A DNA stretch of 64,000 nt from Elephas maximus indicus (lineage: Eukaryota > Chordata > Mammalia > Proboscidea > Elephantidae): positions 14,045,001-14,109,000 of the forward strand of contig NC_064842.1 in NCBI RefSeq assembly GCF_024166365.1, in the 5' to 3' direction. A program made the translations under genes and the position numbers. Shown here one piece after another: positions 1 through 18,910 of this stretch. The stretch's first letter is position 1. Every line of letters starts with the position of its first letter. Under the pieces are notes generated by a model. The model saw nothing but the letters and a program-made list of their open reading frames with translations. It was not told the origin of the DNA and did no database searches.

Positions 1-77
1 TGGATCGGGAAGCTGTGCCCTTGCCTTCCCATTCTGCTTTTGCACGTAGGTCTTCCGCATGGCTACACATCAGATAC
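1..77 (-). CDS. WDR26: WDR26 exon 5 (partial, cut by window start)
   Basis: Minus-strand exon. An intron ending TTTTTAG (AG at 78-79) is followed by codons reading YLMCSHAEDLRAKAEWEGKG and then TASRS at the window edge. This matches the segment of WDR26 just after the CTLH/CRA helices. The exon begins with the last base of the Gly codon started in exon 4, so the phase agrees. WDR26 is the mammalian counterpart of yeast Gid7, a WD40 subunit of the multi-subunit GID/CTLH E3 ubiquitin ligase. The WD40 propeller is encoded by later exons outside this window. Identification is by recalled protein sequence; the match is unmistakable. Confidence 0.95.
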
Positions 78-345
78 CTAAAAACACATCAGAGACAGCA
101 GCAAACATCAAACCCTTTTCTTTGGAATAAATGTAATTAAAAAATATTGGATATCTAGTTCTTATTAAGAAAGAACATATCAAGAAGAAGTTTCTACAAT
201 GAATCCAATTGATTAGTATACCTGGCACCTGGGTATAATTACTAAGATGTAATTTAACAGTAACAGCTAACACACACAGTATTATTGCTGTGTTATGTTA
301 TCTATTAATGGTATATGTTCTATACTATTATATTACTATATATAC

Positions 346-570
346 TGCAGCTCTTATTGTGTGCCAAACTCTGTTCTAAGCACTCAACACCTATTAGTTC
401 ATTTAATCTTAACAGTCCTGTATGAGGGAAGCCCTATTATTATCCTGCTTTTTATAATGAAGAAATCAAAGCAAAGAAAGCTTAAGTAACTTCTCTATAA
501 CCAAGAACAAAGTAGGATATGAACCTGGGCCTTCCAGTGCCATATCCAGTCTTAGCCACTATGCCAACTA
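346..570 (-). repeat. MIR SINE
   Basis: The plus strand reads as the reverse complement of the MIR core. It runs from a 'tgtgccaaactctgttctaag' type segment, through 'catttaatctta', to 'gaacctgggccttcc' and 'ccactatgcc'. It is old and diverged, as expected for a mammal-wide repeat. Confidence 0.75.
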
Positions 571-979
571 GAGCACTTCTCAATAGTAGAACAAGACAAA
601 ACAAAAAAAACTCAAAAAATCTTCAAAGATACTTTTACTAAGCTAATTAAACAAACACAACGTACCTCCGAGAGTTTATCATAAATATCACACAGGAACT
701 GGTATAATTGGATCATAATCTTTATGTCATCTTGTGTCAGGCACTGAGACGCCTGAGCACAAAATCTGGGACTTGTTTTACAACTCCATGTACCGATGGA
801 GGCATAAACTCTAAAGTTCACAGACTCTGGAGAACAGATAAAGGGTCCCTGCTAGAAGTGCGACCTTGACTTGGTTCTGGCTCTTCTCAGAAGAACCAGC
901 TTTAAAAGTAAAAGAAGTGAAGTTGCTCTTCGATCATGGAGATCAGGTCTGCTGTTTTGTCTGGTACTTCGCCAGACAA

Positions 980-1135
980 GGAGCCCTGGTGGTGCAGTGG
1001 TTAACAGCTCGGCTGCTAAGCAAAAGGTCAGCAGTTCAAATCCACCAGCCGCTCCTTGGCAACCCTATGGGGCAGTTCTACTCTGTCCTACAGGGTCGCT
1101 ATGAGTCAAAATCTACTCAATGGCAACAAGTTTTT
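980..1135 (+). mobile_element. AfroSINE, short form
   Basis: tRNA-like head 'ggagccctggtggtgcagtgg' followed by 'cggctgctaagcaaaaggtc', a B-box-like 'agttcaaatcc' and the common tail 'tctgtcctacagggtcgctatg'. The central 45-nt block is absent. It lies inside WDR26 intron 4 in the antisense orientation relative to the gene. Confidence 0.9.
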
Positions 1136-1184
1136 GCCAAATTGGTTCTTTTCACTTGTAAAAAGGGTTTTAAATAGGACAGTG

Positions 1185-1262
1185 AGGATTAAATAAAATG
1201 AAGCATATCAAGTACATGGTCTACTGCTTGGTACACAGGTGGTGCTCAATAAATGATAATAT
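1185..1262 (+). repeat. MIR 3'-end fragment
   Basis: Reads 'gaggattaaataaaatgaa...gtgctcaataaatgataat', the typical MIR tail with 'gctcaataaatg'. Confidence 0.65.
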
Positions 1263-1592
1263 AAGGAAACCCTCAGTTACCAGCAGTATCACCTCCTCCT
1301 TTAAAAAAAAAAAAAAACTACATAAACCATATTTCACTTAAGAGTCTAAATGATTTTCATAGCCTTTTCAAAACCTAAGAGCACAACTGCTTGTTCTCTT
1401 GCTATTTAGTAGATAAATAACGCCTTAGCTGATGAGAAGAACTTACTTTAAACAGTATGAGTAATTAAGACACAAAACACACGGTATAAGAAGGCGGATA
1501 CTGTGAACATATTGGTTTCCAAAATAACTTTTTGGGAGTAAATTTTATTACCAATAATTATGTGGAAAAATTGTTCACAGCTCATCCTTTTG

Positions 1593-2600
1593 TCCATCAT
1601 CTTGTATTTAAAAACTCATTATGTGCCAAGTGCTGCTCTAGGTGCTAAGATCGTATCATATGGTGATAGCTGCTATGAAGAAAGACGTAAGAGGTGATAA
1701 CAGAGCGACATGATAGGAAACGCCTGGTGGAGCTGTTTCACACTGGCCGGTCTGAGGAGAGGACACCTAGGCTGGGGCCTCGGCAACCAGTACCCAGCTC
1801 TACAGACTGGGGTAGGTGCGTTTAAGGTAGAGCCAACAGTGCAGGTGCCTTAAGGCTCGGCAAGTTAAGAAACAAAGACCATCAATGCCACTAAAGAGTA
1901 ATAATTAAGGGAAAAGATGGCAGGAAAGGGTCTGGGTAGCGGTTTTGAACTTTATCTTAAATGTGCTCGAAAGCCAGTGGAACGGAGTGAAACGGTTTAT
2001 TTAAGATTCTACTCATGTATTTCTTTAGCTGCTGTGTCAGATACGCATTGTTAATGGAGCAAGCGTGAAGGCAGCGAGACCAGTCAGGAGGCTACTGTAG
2101 AATTCTGAGAGAGATACCTGCTGCTTAACTAGGATGGAAATTGTGAAGACGGACAGAACTGGACAAATCTGGGATGTTTTTGGGTTAGGCTAATTCACGC
2201 CGAAGTTAAAAGACAAAGGAAAAGCAAGGGTGAGCATTAAGCTCCTGGACTGAGTAAATGGGTGGAAGGTGGTGCTATTTACTGAGGCAAGGAAACCTAG
2301 AGGAGGAAAAGGTCTTCGGTAGGGGGTGCGGGGGCGGTGGCAGTGGGTGGATGGACAGCTGAAACCAAGAATTCTGTTTGGAACAAATTAAGTTTGTTCT
2401 AGTGGACTTCCAAAAGGAGACTGTCAAGTAAGTTGTCACACATACACATCTGAAGGTCAGATGAGATCATAAATCTGGGAGCCACTGGCATATGGATAAT
2501 ATATAAAAGGCCTGTACAGAATCAGCTTACCTGGGAAGAATATGCAGATAAAGGATAAAAGAGGGGCCAGGATCAATCCCTGGGGAACTTGAACATTTAA
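1593..2600 (-). repeat. L2 LINE 3' region, antisense
   Basis: The plus strand starts with 'ttatgtgccaagtgctgctctagg' and passes through 'ggctgctgtgtcag...gcaagcgtgaaggcagcgagaccagt' to 'atccctggggaacttgaacattta'. In this order these are the reverse complement of the L2 3' half. The copy is diverged and has internal gaps. Confidence 0.6.
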
Positions 2601-2604
2601 AGGA

Positions 2605-2690
2605 ATGGATGTGAGGATAAAATGAGATTGTGTATACGAAATGCTCAGCAAAGTCCCCAGCACATGACAAGTATTCACTAAAAAACGTTT
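2605..2690 (+). repeat. MIR-like tail fragment
   Basis: Contains 'gtgaggataaaatgag' followed by 'gctcagcaaagtccccagcacatgacaagtattcactaaa', which resembles the MIR 3' end with its 'ggcacatagtaagcactcaataa' motif. Confidence 0.45.
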
Positions 2691-3024
2691 ATATGTACTA
2701 GTCCTAGAAACGTCATTGCTTACTGTGATCCGTGCCACAGGGTTTTTATACAAGGCTTTGAAACGCCATTTCACCGGCAATACATTTTTTCTCCCTTTCA
2801 CCTGCTGAATTCTCTCTCTCTAGCCTAACGTGGAAAGCTTTCTAGGATAACAAAATTACTCTGTACACATGTAAGTGAATTTACCCAAATATTATCTAAG
2901 TATTTAGCAATATTCAGGGACTTAGATCTTGGAAAAACGTTAAAGAAGTGTGACTTGAGAAAAGTAACCATTGTAAAAATAACAGCCCCTCCACCAACCT
3001 GAAGTCTAGAACGAAGCTTCCTTA

Positions 3025-8517
<5,493 letters not shown>

Positions 8518-8617
8518 CTTATCCCAGTCTCCTTCCATGACATGATTTCGGAATTTGGTAGCAGAAGGATGTTCTAAACGACATCCTGACTCTTGCATGA
8601 GGAGATCAACAGTCTGG
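8518..8617 (-). CDS. WDR26: WDR26 exon 2
   Basis: 100-base exon with acceptor CTCCTGCAG (CAG at 8618-8620) and donor GTAAAGT. Its first base completes an Asn codon begun in exon 1 (AA|C). It then encodes [20 protein letters not shown] followed by [13 protein letters not shown]. It contains the second half of the LisH motif and the start of the CTLH domain. In LisH proteins this helical pair mediates dimerisation. Phase 2 in, phase 0 out. Confidence 0.97.
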
Positions 8618-11650
<3,033 letters not shown>

Positions 11651-12231
11651 CTATAGGGGGCCTGTCACCCGGGGCGTGCGCCGGGGCCGGCCGAGCGTCC
11701 GGGGAGGGAGGCCGGCGGGCTGCCCCGGGGCCGACCCCGACCCGACCTGGAGCCCGACCCGGAGCTCGGGGCCGGCCCTCGCCGCCGGCGCCCCGGCGGG
11801 GCTGGCGCAGCGAGGAGTAAGTTGGTGACCGCCTCGGTGGCCCGGTGGGCACGGGTGGCCGAGTTTGGGTGCGTGGGTGTGTGTGCGTACACCAGGGGGA
11901 CCCAGAAGTGCGGGAGGTGCGGGGAGACCGCAGGTGCTCCGTCACTCGCTGGAGCTGGGCTCGAGCAGGTGCCGAGGTTTCGGAACGAGGACTTCCAGGA
12001 CCGTGGTAGGCCCCGTGGGCTCAGTTAGTGGGAACTGGGTCTAAAACCAGGATTAACAGGCTGCTCACTTCAGTGTGGAAAAACTTGAGTTTCCACCACC
12101 AGGTGCCACACATAGTTGCTGTACCCCGGCCATCCCTTGAGGTTTGAGATGGTGAGCAGGTTCACCCTGGGATTCCACCCTGGGACGATGAAGTAGCCTA
12201 TAAAGAGCGAATGTGATGGGGAGGAGAAGTC

Positions 12232-12256
12232 AAAAAAAAAAAAAAAAAAAAAAAAA
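12232..12256 (+). repeat. A25 homopolymer
   Basis: Uninterrupted run of 25 A with no recognisable SINE or LINE body directly upstream, so its origin as a retrotransposon tail is not proven. Confidence 0.9.
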
Positions 12257-13090
12257 GGCTGTGGGTGGAAGGGAGGGACTTTGGTGATGGAATTTACTCT
12301 TTTTTAGTAGCACTTGCCCGGTACCTCCTTCTGCCTTCCAGCTGTCTCTTGAGTCACTGCCCAATTTAGGGAGCAGTCATCTAGATGAAGAAGTTGCCCC
12401 TAAAATGTGCATCCTAAGGAGTCAGGCTCCATTTCAGATCCAGGCTTGAAATTTTGGGGGAGGCTTCCATGTCACTGTGACATACCCATCTGTGTGGATG
12501 TAGAAACACAACAAAGAACTGCGCTAAACCGTAACCATTGGTGAATGGTCTACATTACCCCAAACAATGTTTGTGACTCTTAATTATTCACGTGTGTGTA
12601 ATGGGTGGATAGCATATACATCTGATATGTACCAGCGTTTTCTCAGAAGCTTAAGAAACCTTTCTCTGAAGTACTTTCCCTGTGAAAAAGAACATGGGCT
12701 CAACTAATTTACAGTATTAGTAATGCAAAGTAACTTTGAGGTCTTTGGAGACAGGTCTTTTTAAATTTAGAAATAGAATTAAAAAATGATGCGTATGAAA
12801 AATTAGTAAAGAATCCTGAGCTCTGTTGATCCTCAGACTGGAAGAAGGAAGAGGAAGTCCAAGGCAGGATCTTAAACAGAGGTTGAGCTTTGTAGCTCTC
12901 ATCTCTTAAATATGCTTGCAGGTGGCAGCTATAATTGCAAGGTGACTCACACAGGATGTTTTTGTTCACCTGAGACAGACCTGAGTTCTAGCTAAGGTTC
13001 ATAGAGCACCATCAGTCTCCAGAAGAGCCTGAATTACTAGATAGTTAACGCCTTCAGAGATCCCTGTTTGTATATTAACTTTAGACAACC

Positions 13091-13138
13091 TTATTAATAA
13101 TAATAATTTATAATAATAATAATATTATTATTATTAAT
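13091..13138. repeat. TAA/ATT microsatellite, partly palindromic
   Basis: Runs of 'taataataa' change into 'attattatt', so the array can fold back on itself. Confidence 0.85.
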
Positions 13139-13681
13139 AGCATGTTGTTATTATTTATACAAAATTTAATTTTTGCAAAATGGTTTGTAATAATTTATTA
13201 GGCCCAGAGCAGCATTGAGGCCAAGCTTCTGAATGAAGCCTATAGCATTCATAAAGGAAGCAGTCACTTAGTAGTATTACTGACGAGACTCACACTTCAT
13301 TAACAAAAGTGAAAGGATGAATGGAAAAAGACACTGGCTTCTGTTCCTGTCTAAACTCCATATGTATATTCCAACTTCTTCTTGTGTAAGCAAGACTGCT
13401 CTTAATAGAATTCTGAATTTATGAACTCCATGTATACACACATTTTTCTCTATATTAAAACACTCCTGTTGCCTGGACTCTGGCTCTTTTTAGAACCAGG
13501 TTTCAGGCCTACATGCAGATTAATAATTCTGAAATGCCACTCCGTACACACTCAGAAACCTTCAGTAACACTTCTATTACCTACAGGATAAAATCCAGAT
13601 TCTGTCTTGCTCTCCACAGATTGGCCTCATTCTTCCTTTTTTGTTTCATCTCTTATTGCTTCTTTTCACGAGCCTTTCATT

Positions 13682-13873
13682 AAACCAAACCAAACTTACT
13701 GCTGTCAAGTCAATTCTGACTCATAGCGACCCTATAGAACAGAGTAGAACTGCCCCCATAGGGTTTCCAAGGCTGTACATCTTTACGGAAGCAAACTGCC
13801 ACATCTTTCTCCCATGGAGGGCTAGTGAATTCAAACCCTCAGCATTCAACTGCTATGCCACCAGGGCTCCTCA
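13682..13873 (-). mobile_element. AfroSINE, long form
   Basis: Antisense copy running from 'ctgtcaagtcaattctgactc' to 'ccaccagggctcct'. The central block 'acggaagcaaactgccacatc' is present, so it is the undeleted form. Flanking direct repeats 'ccttcatt' are shared with the next entry. Confidence 0.9.
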
Positions 13874-13882
13874 CCCTTCATT

Positions 13883-13914
13883 CCCGTTAACCACTATGCC
13901 ACCGGCGTTTCCAA
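13883..13914 (-). mobile_element. Head-only AfroSINE stub
   Basis: About 30 bases matching only the tRNA-like 5' head of an AfroSINE in antisense ('ttaaccactatgccaccggc' then 'gtttcc'), flanked by 'cccttcatt' at 13874-13882 and 13915-13923. Confidence 0.6.
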
Positions 13915-14569
13915 CCCTTCATTACTGACCCCTAAATGTGCTAAGCTCTTTTTTCCTCTGAGTCTTTTGATCACGTCCTCCTATCTTCTCTCCACTTGTC
14001 TAATTCCGATCAATATTTCAAGACTTGGATAATTTTGGACCTTCTTAGGGAAGCTTTTCCTGACTGACAGCCTTCTAGCCCTCATTGTGAGTATCATTTA
14101 TTGAACCTTCAATCTTGAAGAACGCTTGTAGTGTTACGTTATTGAAGATCTGCTGGATAGCATTACAGTGTTAACTTGCTATGATCCCTTTTTCAAATAA
14201 TCAAAGAGCTTTCTAGATGTCTGTCCCCCTGATTTACCTTCCCCTTTTTACCCTCTACCTGGAAAGAACAAGATGGGTTTAGGAATGAAGGTTCAAGTTG
14301 TTTTTAAAGAAAAAGGAATTATGTATTTAGATATTTAATTAAATTTGTTTCTGTACTGTTTTAATAGGTCTTTATATGGCCAACCCTGTGCTAGACTCTA
14401 AATAAAAGGTAACTTCTTGTCCTTGAGGTAATCAAGCAAAGGCTTTCAGTTATTATCACCCTCATCAGAGATGCTGTAGAATGAATTACAGAGTAGATGG
14501 TTGAACTAATTGACCCCCGAGGCCTTTCCAATCATAAGATGGCTGCGAACTATGTACATATAAGACTGT

Positions 14570-14850
14570 TACGTTGTTAGGTGCCTCAAGTTGATTCTGA
14601 CTTGTAGTGACCCCATGTACAACAGTACTCCCATGTGTCTGTCGGTTTGTCGTACTGTGGGGCTTACGTGTTGCTGTGATGCTGGAAGCTATGCCACCAG
14701 TATTCAAACAGCAGTTAGCTCACCCATGGTAGACAGGTTTCAGCTGAGCTTCCAGACTAAGCCTAGGAAGAAGGACCCAGTGGTCTGCTTTTGAAAAGAA
14801 TTAGCCAGTGAAAACTTTTAAATAGGGGTGGAACATATGAGACTGCCAAA
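14570..14850. mobile_element. RTE/AfroSINE-related composite repeat
   Basis: Begins with an antisense RTE-type tail ('ttgttaggtgcctcaagttg', 'agtgaccccatgtacaaca'). It continues into a second conserved block, 'gtgttgctgtgatgctggaag ... gacaggtttcagctgagcttcc ... ttagccagtgaaaac', which I recall as interspersed in afrotherian DNA. The class of this second block is uncertain. Confidence 0.5.
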
Positions 14851-14967
14851 CTAGTATACAAACTCTTTGAGGGCGGGATCTGTGTAGTGCTCACCTAAGC
14901 CGGTGTTTTTCATATTGTGAGTTGTGACCCATTTGTGAGCTATGAAATCAATTCAGTGCATATTTAG

Positions 14968-16220
14968 TGTTCTGGATTGAATTGTGTACCTCAAAAATAT
15001 GTGTTGTAAATCCTAACCTCTATGCATGTGGTTATAATCCTATTTGGGAATGGGTTGCATTTGTTGTATTAATGAGACAGGGTTAGTGTAGGGTGTCTTC
15101 TTTTTTTTTAATTTTATTATTGTACTTTAGATGAAAGTTTACAGAACAAACTATCTTCTCATGAACAGTTAGTATACATATTGTTTTGTGACATTGGTTA
15201 CCCACGACATGTCAGCACTTTCCCTTCTTGCCCTTGGGTTCCCTATTACCAGCTTTCCTGTCCCCTCCTGCCTTCTAGTCCTTGCCCCGGGCTGGTGTAC
15301 CCCTTTAGTTTCATTTTGTTTTATGGGCCTGTCTAATCTTTGGATGAAGGATGAACCTCAGGAGTGACTTATTACTGAGCTAAAAGGGTGCCAGGGGCCA
15401 TACTCTTAGGGTTTCTCCAGTCTCTGTCAGACCAGTAAGTCTGGTCTTTTTTTTGTGAGTTAGAATTTTGTTCTATATTTTTCTCCAGCTCTGTCTGGGA
15501 CCCTCTATTATGATCCCTGTCAGAGTAGTCAGTGGTTTAGCCAGGTACCATCTAGTTGGGCCAGACTCAGTCTGGTGGAGGCTGTGGTAGTTGTGGTTCT
15601 TGAGTCCTTTGGACTAATCTCTCCCTTGTGTCTTTAGTTTTCTTCATTCTTACTTGCTCTAGACGGGGTGAGACCAGTGGAGTATCTTAGATGGGCACTC
15701 ACAAGCTTTTAAGGCCCCAGATGCTACTCACCAAAGTAGAATATAGAACATTTTCTTTATAAACTATGTTAAGCCAGTTAAGTTAGATGTTCCCTGAGAC
15801 CATGATCCCCACAGCCCTCCGCCCAGTAATTCTGTCCCTCAGGGAGTTTGAATGTGTCCATGGAGCTTCCATGACCTTGCCTTGTACAAGTTGTCCTGGC
15901 TTCCCCAGTATTATATACTGTCTCACATAGGGTGTGTCTTGAGTCATTCTCTTACAAGATATGAAAGGAGCAGATTAAGCATGCAGGTATGGGGGAAGAT
16001 AGATACCAAAACACATGAAGATTTCCGAAGAATCAGGAAGCAGAAGCTGAAAAGACAAAGGCCTTCCTCCAGAGCTAACAGAGGGAGAAAGCCTTCCCCC
16101 AGAGCTGGCAGTCTGAATTCAGACTTCTGTCCTCCTACACTACAAGAAAATAAATTTCTTGTTTGTTAAAGTCACCCACTTGAGGTATTTTTGTTATAGC
16201 TGCACTAGATAATTAAGATG
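14968..16220 (+). repeat. 5' LTR of the MaLR-like element, split by L1
   Basis: Starts 'tgttctggattgaattgtg', carries 'atgtgttgtaaatcctaacc', and after the L1 insert resumes with 'gtcttgagtcattctcttac'. It ends near 'gataattaag' and contains an AATAAA signal near 16150. Without the inserted L1 it would be about 415 bases, like the 3' LTR. Confidence 0.8.
15097..15927 (-). mobile_element. 5'-truncated L1 (3' UTR only) inside the LTR
   Basis: Starts on the plus strand with a T-rich tail (antisense poly-A) and continues with the L1 3' UTR also seen at 22021, 24623 and 46098 ('ctgtcagaccagtaagtctggtc', 'gcttttaaggccccagatgc'). Direct repeats 'tagggtgt' flank it at 15089-15096 and 15928-15935, proving insertion into the LTR. 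Confidence 0.88.
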
Positions 16221-18060
16221 GAATTCGGTACCAAGAAGTGAGGGTGCTGTTCTAACAAATACGTACAATGTGGAAGTGGTTTTGGAATTGGGTAATGAGG
16301 GGAGGCTGGAAGAGTTTTAAGTTGCTAATAGTAAAAGCCTAGGTTGTGTCGAAGACACTGTTGGTAGAATTATGGATGTCAGAGAGAATTCTGATGAGGG
16401 CTCAGAAGGCAGTGAGGAGAGCTGTAGGGAAAGTCTCCGTCATAGAGAATGTGTATGAAGAATGTTGCTAGAAATGTGGATGTTAAGTGTGCTTCTGGTG
16501 AGGGCTCAGAAGGCAGTGAGGAGAGCTGTAGGGAAAGTCTCCGTCATAGAGAACATGTATGAAGACTGTTGCTAGAAGCGTGGATGTTCAGTGTGCTTCT
16601 GGTGAGGGCTCAGAAGGCAGTGAGGAGAGCTGTAGGGAAAGTCTCCGTCATAGAGAACATGTATGAAGAATGTTGCTAGAAGCGTGGATGTTAAGTGTGC
16701 TTCTGGCGAGGCTTTAAAAGAAAATGATGAACATGAGATTGGACAATGGAGGGAGAAAGGGCAACCCTTTTTATGCAGCGGCAAAGAACTGGTCTGAATT
16801 ATGCGCATGTATTTGGTGGAAGGTAGAACTTGTAAATGATGAACTTAGATATCTGGCTGATGAGATTTCTAAGCAAGATCTTAGGCCATTTGGTTTCTAC
16901 TTGCTGCTTAGTAAAATGCAAGAGGAAAGAGGTGGACTTAAAAATGAACTTTGCAAAATGAAAACAAAACTTAATGATTTGGAAAATTCTGTTGTACAGA
17001 CTAAGGACATGTGTCCTAGAATGTTCACCAAGGATGTGGCTACATGATCTTTTATTAAAGAGATTAAGCCTGTAACTGATGGATCTAACCAGCTACTACA
17101 GCAGAAAACCCATCAGGTTAGACTGAAGGGAACAGAGAAAGAATGAAAGGAAAGAACTGTCTGCCTCTTAGCATTCTACAGGCAGGAAACAGGCCAAAGG
17201 AGCTACATCTGTTGTCCTCCAAGAAAAGAAAAGGACTACCTCTGGAGCAGCTTAGAGATCAGCAGAACTGTTGGAAGGAACATGGGAAGCACAGCCTTCT
17301 CAGTTTCAAAGGGTGGGGCCATGGTCTCCTGGATCTGGATCTCAGAGGGTAGGGCCACAGGCTCCTAGATTTCAAAGAGTCAGACCTTTGCCAACTCAGT
17401 CGTGGAGGGTGGGGCTGCCATTAAGGTGTGCCGGGGGATGGGATCATTCCCCAGACCTGGGGGGTTGGGCCCTCCATGCCCAAGGGGCAGAAGAATGGGG
17501 CTTGCCACAGCCAAAAGGGTTGGATTGCCACTTAGATGGACTAGGAGAATGGGGCCACCAAAAGCAAAGAAAGCAGAGTTGCCATCCCAGTAGGACTGGA
17601 AGGTGGAACTGAAGCCCAGGGCTGAGGGACCTCCACTCAGAATCCAGAGAGTGTGGCCAATACCCAGAGTATGGAGGGCAGGGTCATTGCCCAAATGGTA
17701 CAAAGAACAGAGGATTATTTTCAAACCTTGAAAGCTAGTGTAAATTGTTCTGCTGGGTTTGGGACATGCTCAGTACCCATTATCCCTTCTTTCCTTCGAA
17801 TTTCTCCCATTTGTAGTGGAAATGTCTAGCTTGGGCCTGTTGTACCATTGTACTTTGGAAATAGATAACTTGTAGTATAGATTTCACACGTTCACAGATG
17901 AAGAGGAGTTTTGCCCCAGGATGGCATATGCCTAAAGTCTTACCCATATTTGATTTAGATGATTACTTGGAGTTGATTTAAGGCTTTTGGGATAACGTGA
18001 TGGGGTGAATGTGTTTTGCATGTGGCAAGGACATGAATTTTTTGGAGTCAGAGGGTGGAA
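16221..18060 (+). pseudogene. MaLR internal region, gag-like remnant
   Basis: Contains 'tggaagtggttttggaattgg' and 'gaggctggaagagtttt' motifs typical of MaLR internal DNA. A short open stretch at 16724-17047 (107 residues; 'DEISKQDL', 'MQEERGGLKNEL') is the best remnant of the MaLR-type open frame. A degenerate Gly/Trp-rich part follows at about 17,270-17,610. It is disrupted, and no protease, reverse transcriptase or envelope region is recognised. Confidence 0.65.
16399..16710 (+). repeat. Three tandem copies of a 104-base unit
   Basis: Units at 16399-16502, 16503-16606 and 16607-16710 all start 'ggctcagaaggcagtgagg' and contain 'gggaaagtctccgtcatag'. They differ by only a few bases, much less than the two LTRs differ from each other. 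They lie inside the MaLR-like element. Confidence 0.95.
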
Positions 18061-18476
18061 TGTGATGAATTGAATTGTGTTCCCTAAAAATATGTGTTGT
18101 AAATTCTAACGTTTATGTCCGTAGTTAAAATCCCATTTCGGAATGGGTTGCTTTTATGTTACCGAGGCAGGATTAATGTAGGGTGTATCTCGAGTCAGTC
18201 CCTTTTAAGATAGAAAGAGATTAAACAAGCAAGCCAGTAGGCAGAGATGGGGGAAGATAAATGCCAAGCATATGGAGATCGCCAAGGAACCGGGAAGCAG
18301 AAGCTGAAGAGACAAGGACCTTCCTCCAGAGCCGAGAGAGAAAGAAAGCCTGCTCTTAGAGCCAGCACTCTGAATTTGTATTTCTGGCCTCTTAAACTGT
18401 GAGAAAATAAATTTCTGCTTGTTAAAGTCATCCACTTGTGGTATTTCTGTTGTAGCAGCATTAGGTAACTAAGACA
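18061..18476 (+). repeat. 3' LTR of the MaLR-like element
   Basis: Starts 'tgtgatgaattgaattgtg' and ends 'ggtaactaagaca' (TG...CA). It carries the AATAAA signal ('gagaaaataaatttctg') and shares its whole layout with the solo LTRs at 23781, 51300 and 55894. Confidence 0.85.
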
Positions 18477-18910
18477 ATTAGTATTTTAAAAAATGAAATA
18501 GAAAATTCAGAATAGAAAATATTCAAATGAACCATTCGTAGTAGAGGTGATTATCGTTTTGTGAAACTTCTGTTTCAGTGACAGGTACCTGTGTATATTT
18601 TACAATGTATGTAAAATATATTTTTTCCGTAGGCTGTTGTCAAAAAATTGGACTCATCAAAGCCAACTGACAAGAAGGCAACTCATCAAATCCAACTGAC
18701 TCATCCCGACTGACAAGAAGGCAACTCAAGAAAATGGATGTTAGATATATAAATGACAAATCACTAATATTGTCCAAGGTAATTTCTTAGCTGTAAAAAT
18801 TAAGAGCTACTAGATTTTAAAATGCTGAGATAATATGGGTGTTTATGGTAAAACATAAAACCAAATTTACACAGAAGTCTTTGTAAAACTAGTAGAAACT
18901 TATTCTTCAG

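Larger units (their letters stand above)
12021..13540. other. Upstream flank of WDR26, no gene seen
   Basis: Ordinary intergenic sequence on the upstream side of the promoter. It contains a pure A25 run (12232-12256) and an AT-rich TAA/ATT microsatellite (13091-13138). No open frame here resembles a protein. Confidence 0.7.
13541..14125 (+). repeat. L2 LINE 3' region, interrupted by SINEs
   Basis: 'cagtaacacttctattacctacaggataaaatccagattc' and the later 'ttcaagacttgg...agggaagcttttcctgact' match the L2 3' half in sense order. The block is split by the double AfroSINE insertion at 13682-13914. Confidence 0.55.
14968..18476 (+). mobile_element. Near-complete MaLR/ERVL-like LTR retrotransposon (non-coding)
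   Basis: Two LTR copies (14968-about 16220, enlarged by an L1; 18061-18476) flank about 1.84 kb of internal sequence. Right after the 5' LTR, 'cggtaccaagaagtgagg' closely resembles a primer-binding site complementary to the 3' end of tRNA-Leu, as used by ERVL/MaLR elements. A purine-rich stretch, 'gagggtggaa', directly precedes the 3' LTR. Flanking 5-mers tttag (14963-14967) and attag (18477-18481) differ at one base and are probably the target duplication. The internal part follows the recalled order of MaLR internal sequences and has no long intact frame. Confidence 0.85.

Noticed and set aside
612..821. Possible additional minus-strand exon ending before a GTACGT donor
   Set aside because: It does not match WDR26, which joins exon 4 directly to exon 5 in phase, and no protein family is recognisable.
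16399..16710. CRISPR-like array or satellite
   Set aside because: The 104-base units are directly adjacent without spacers and number only three, inside an LTR element.
17271..17612. Gly/Trp-rich 113-residue frame as a new gene
   Set aside because: It lies in the internal part of the MaLR-like element and is made of degenerate 'gggtggggc' repeats.
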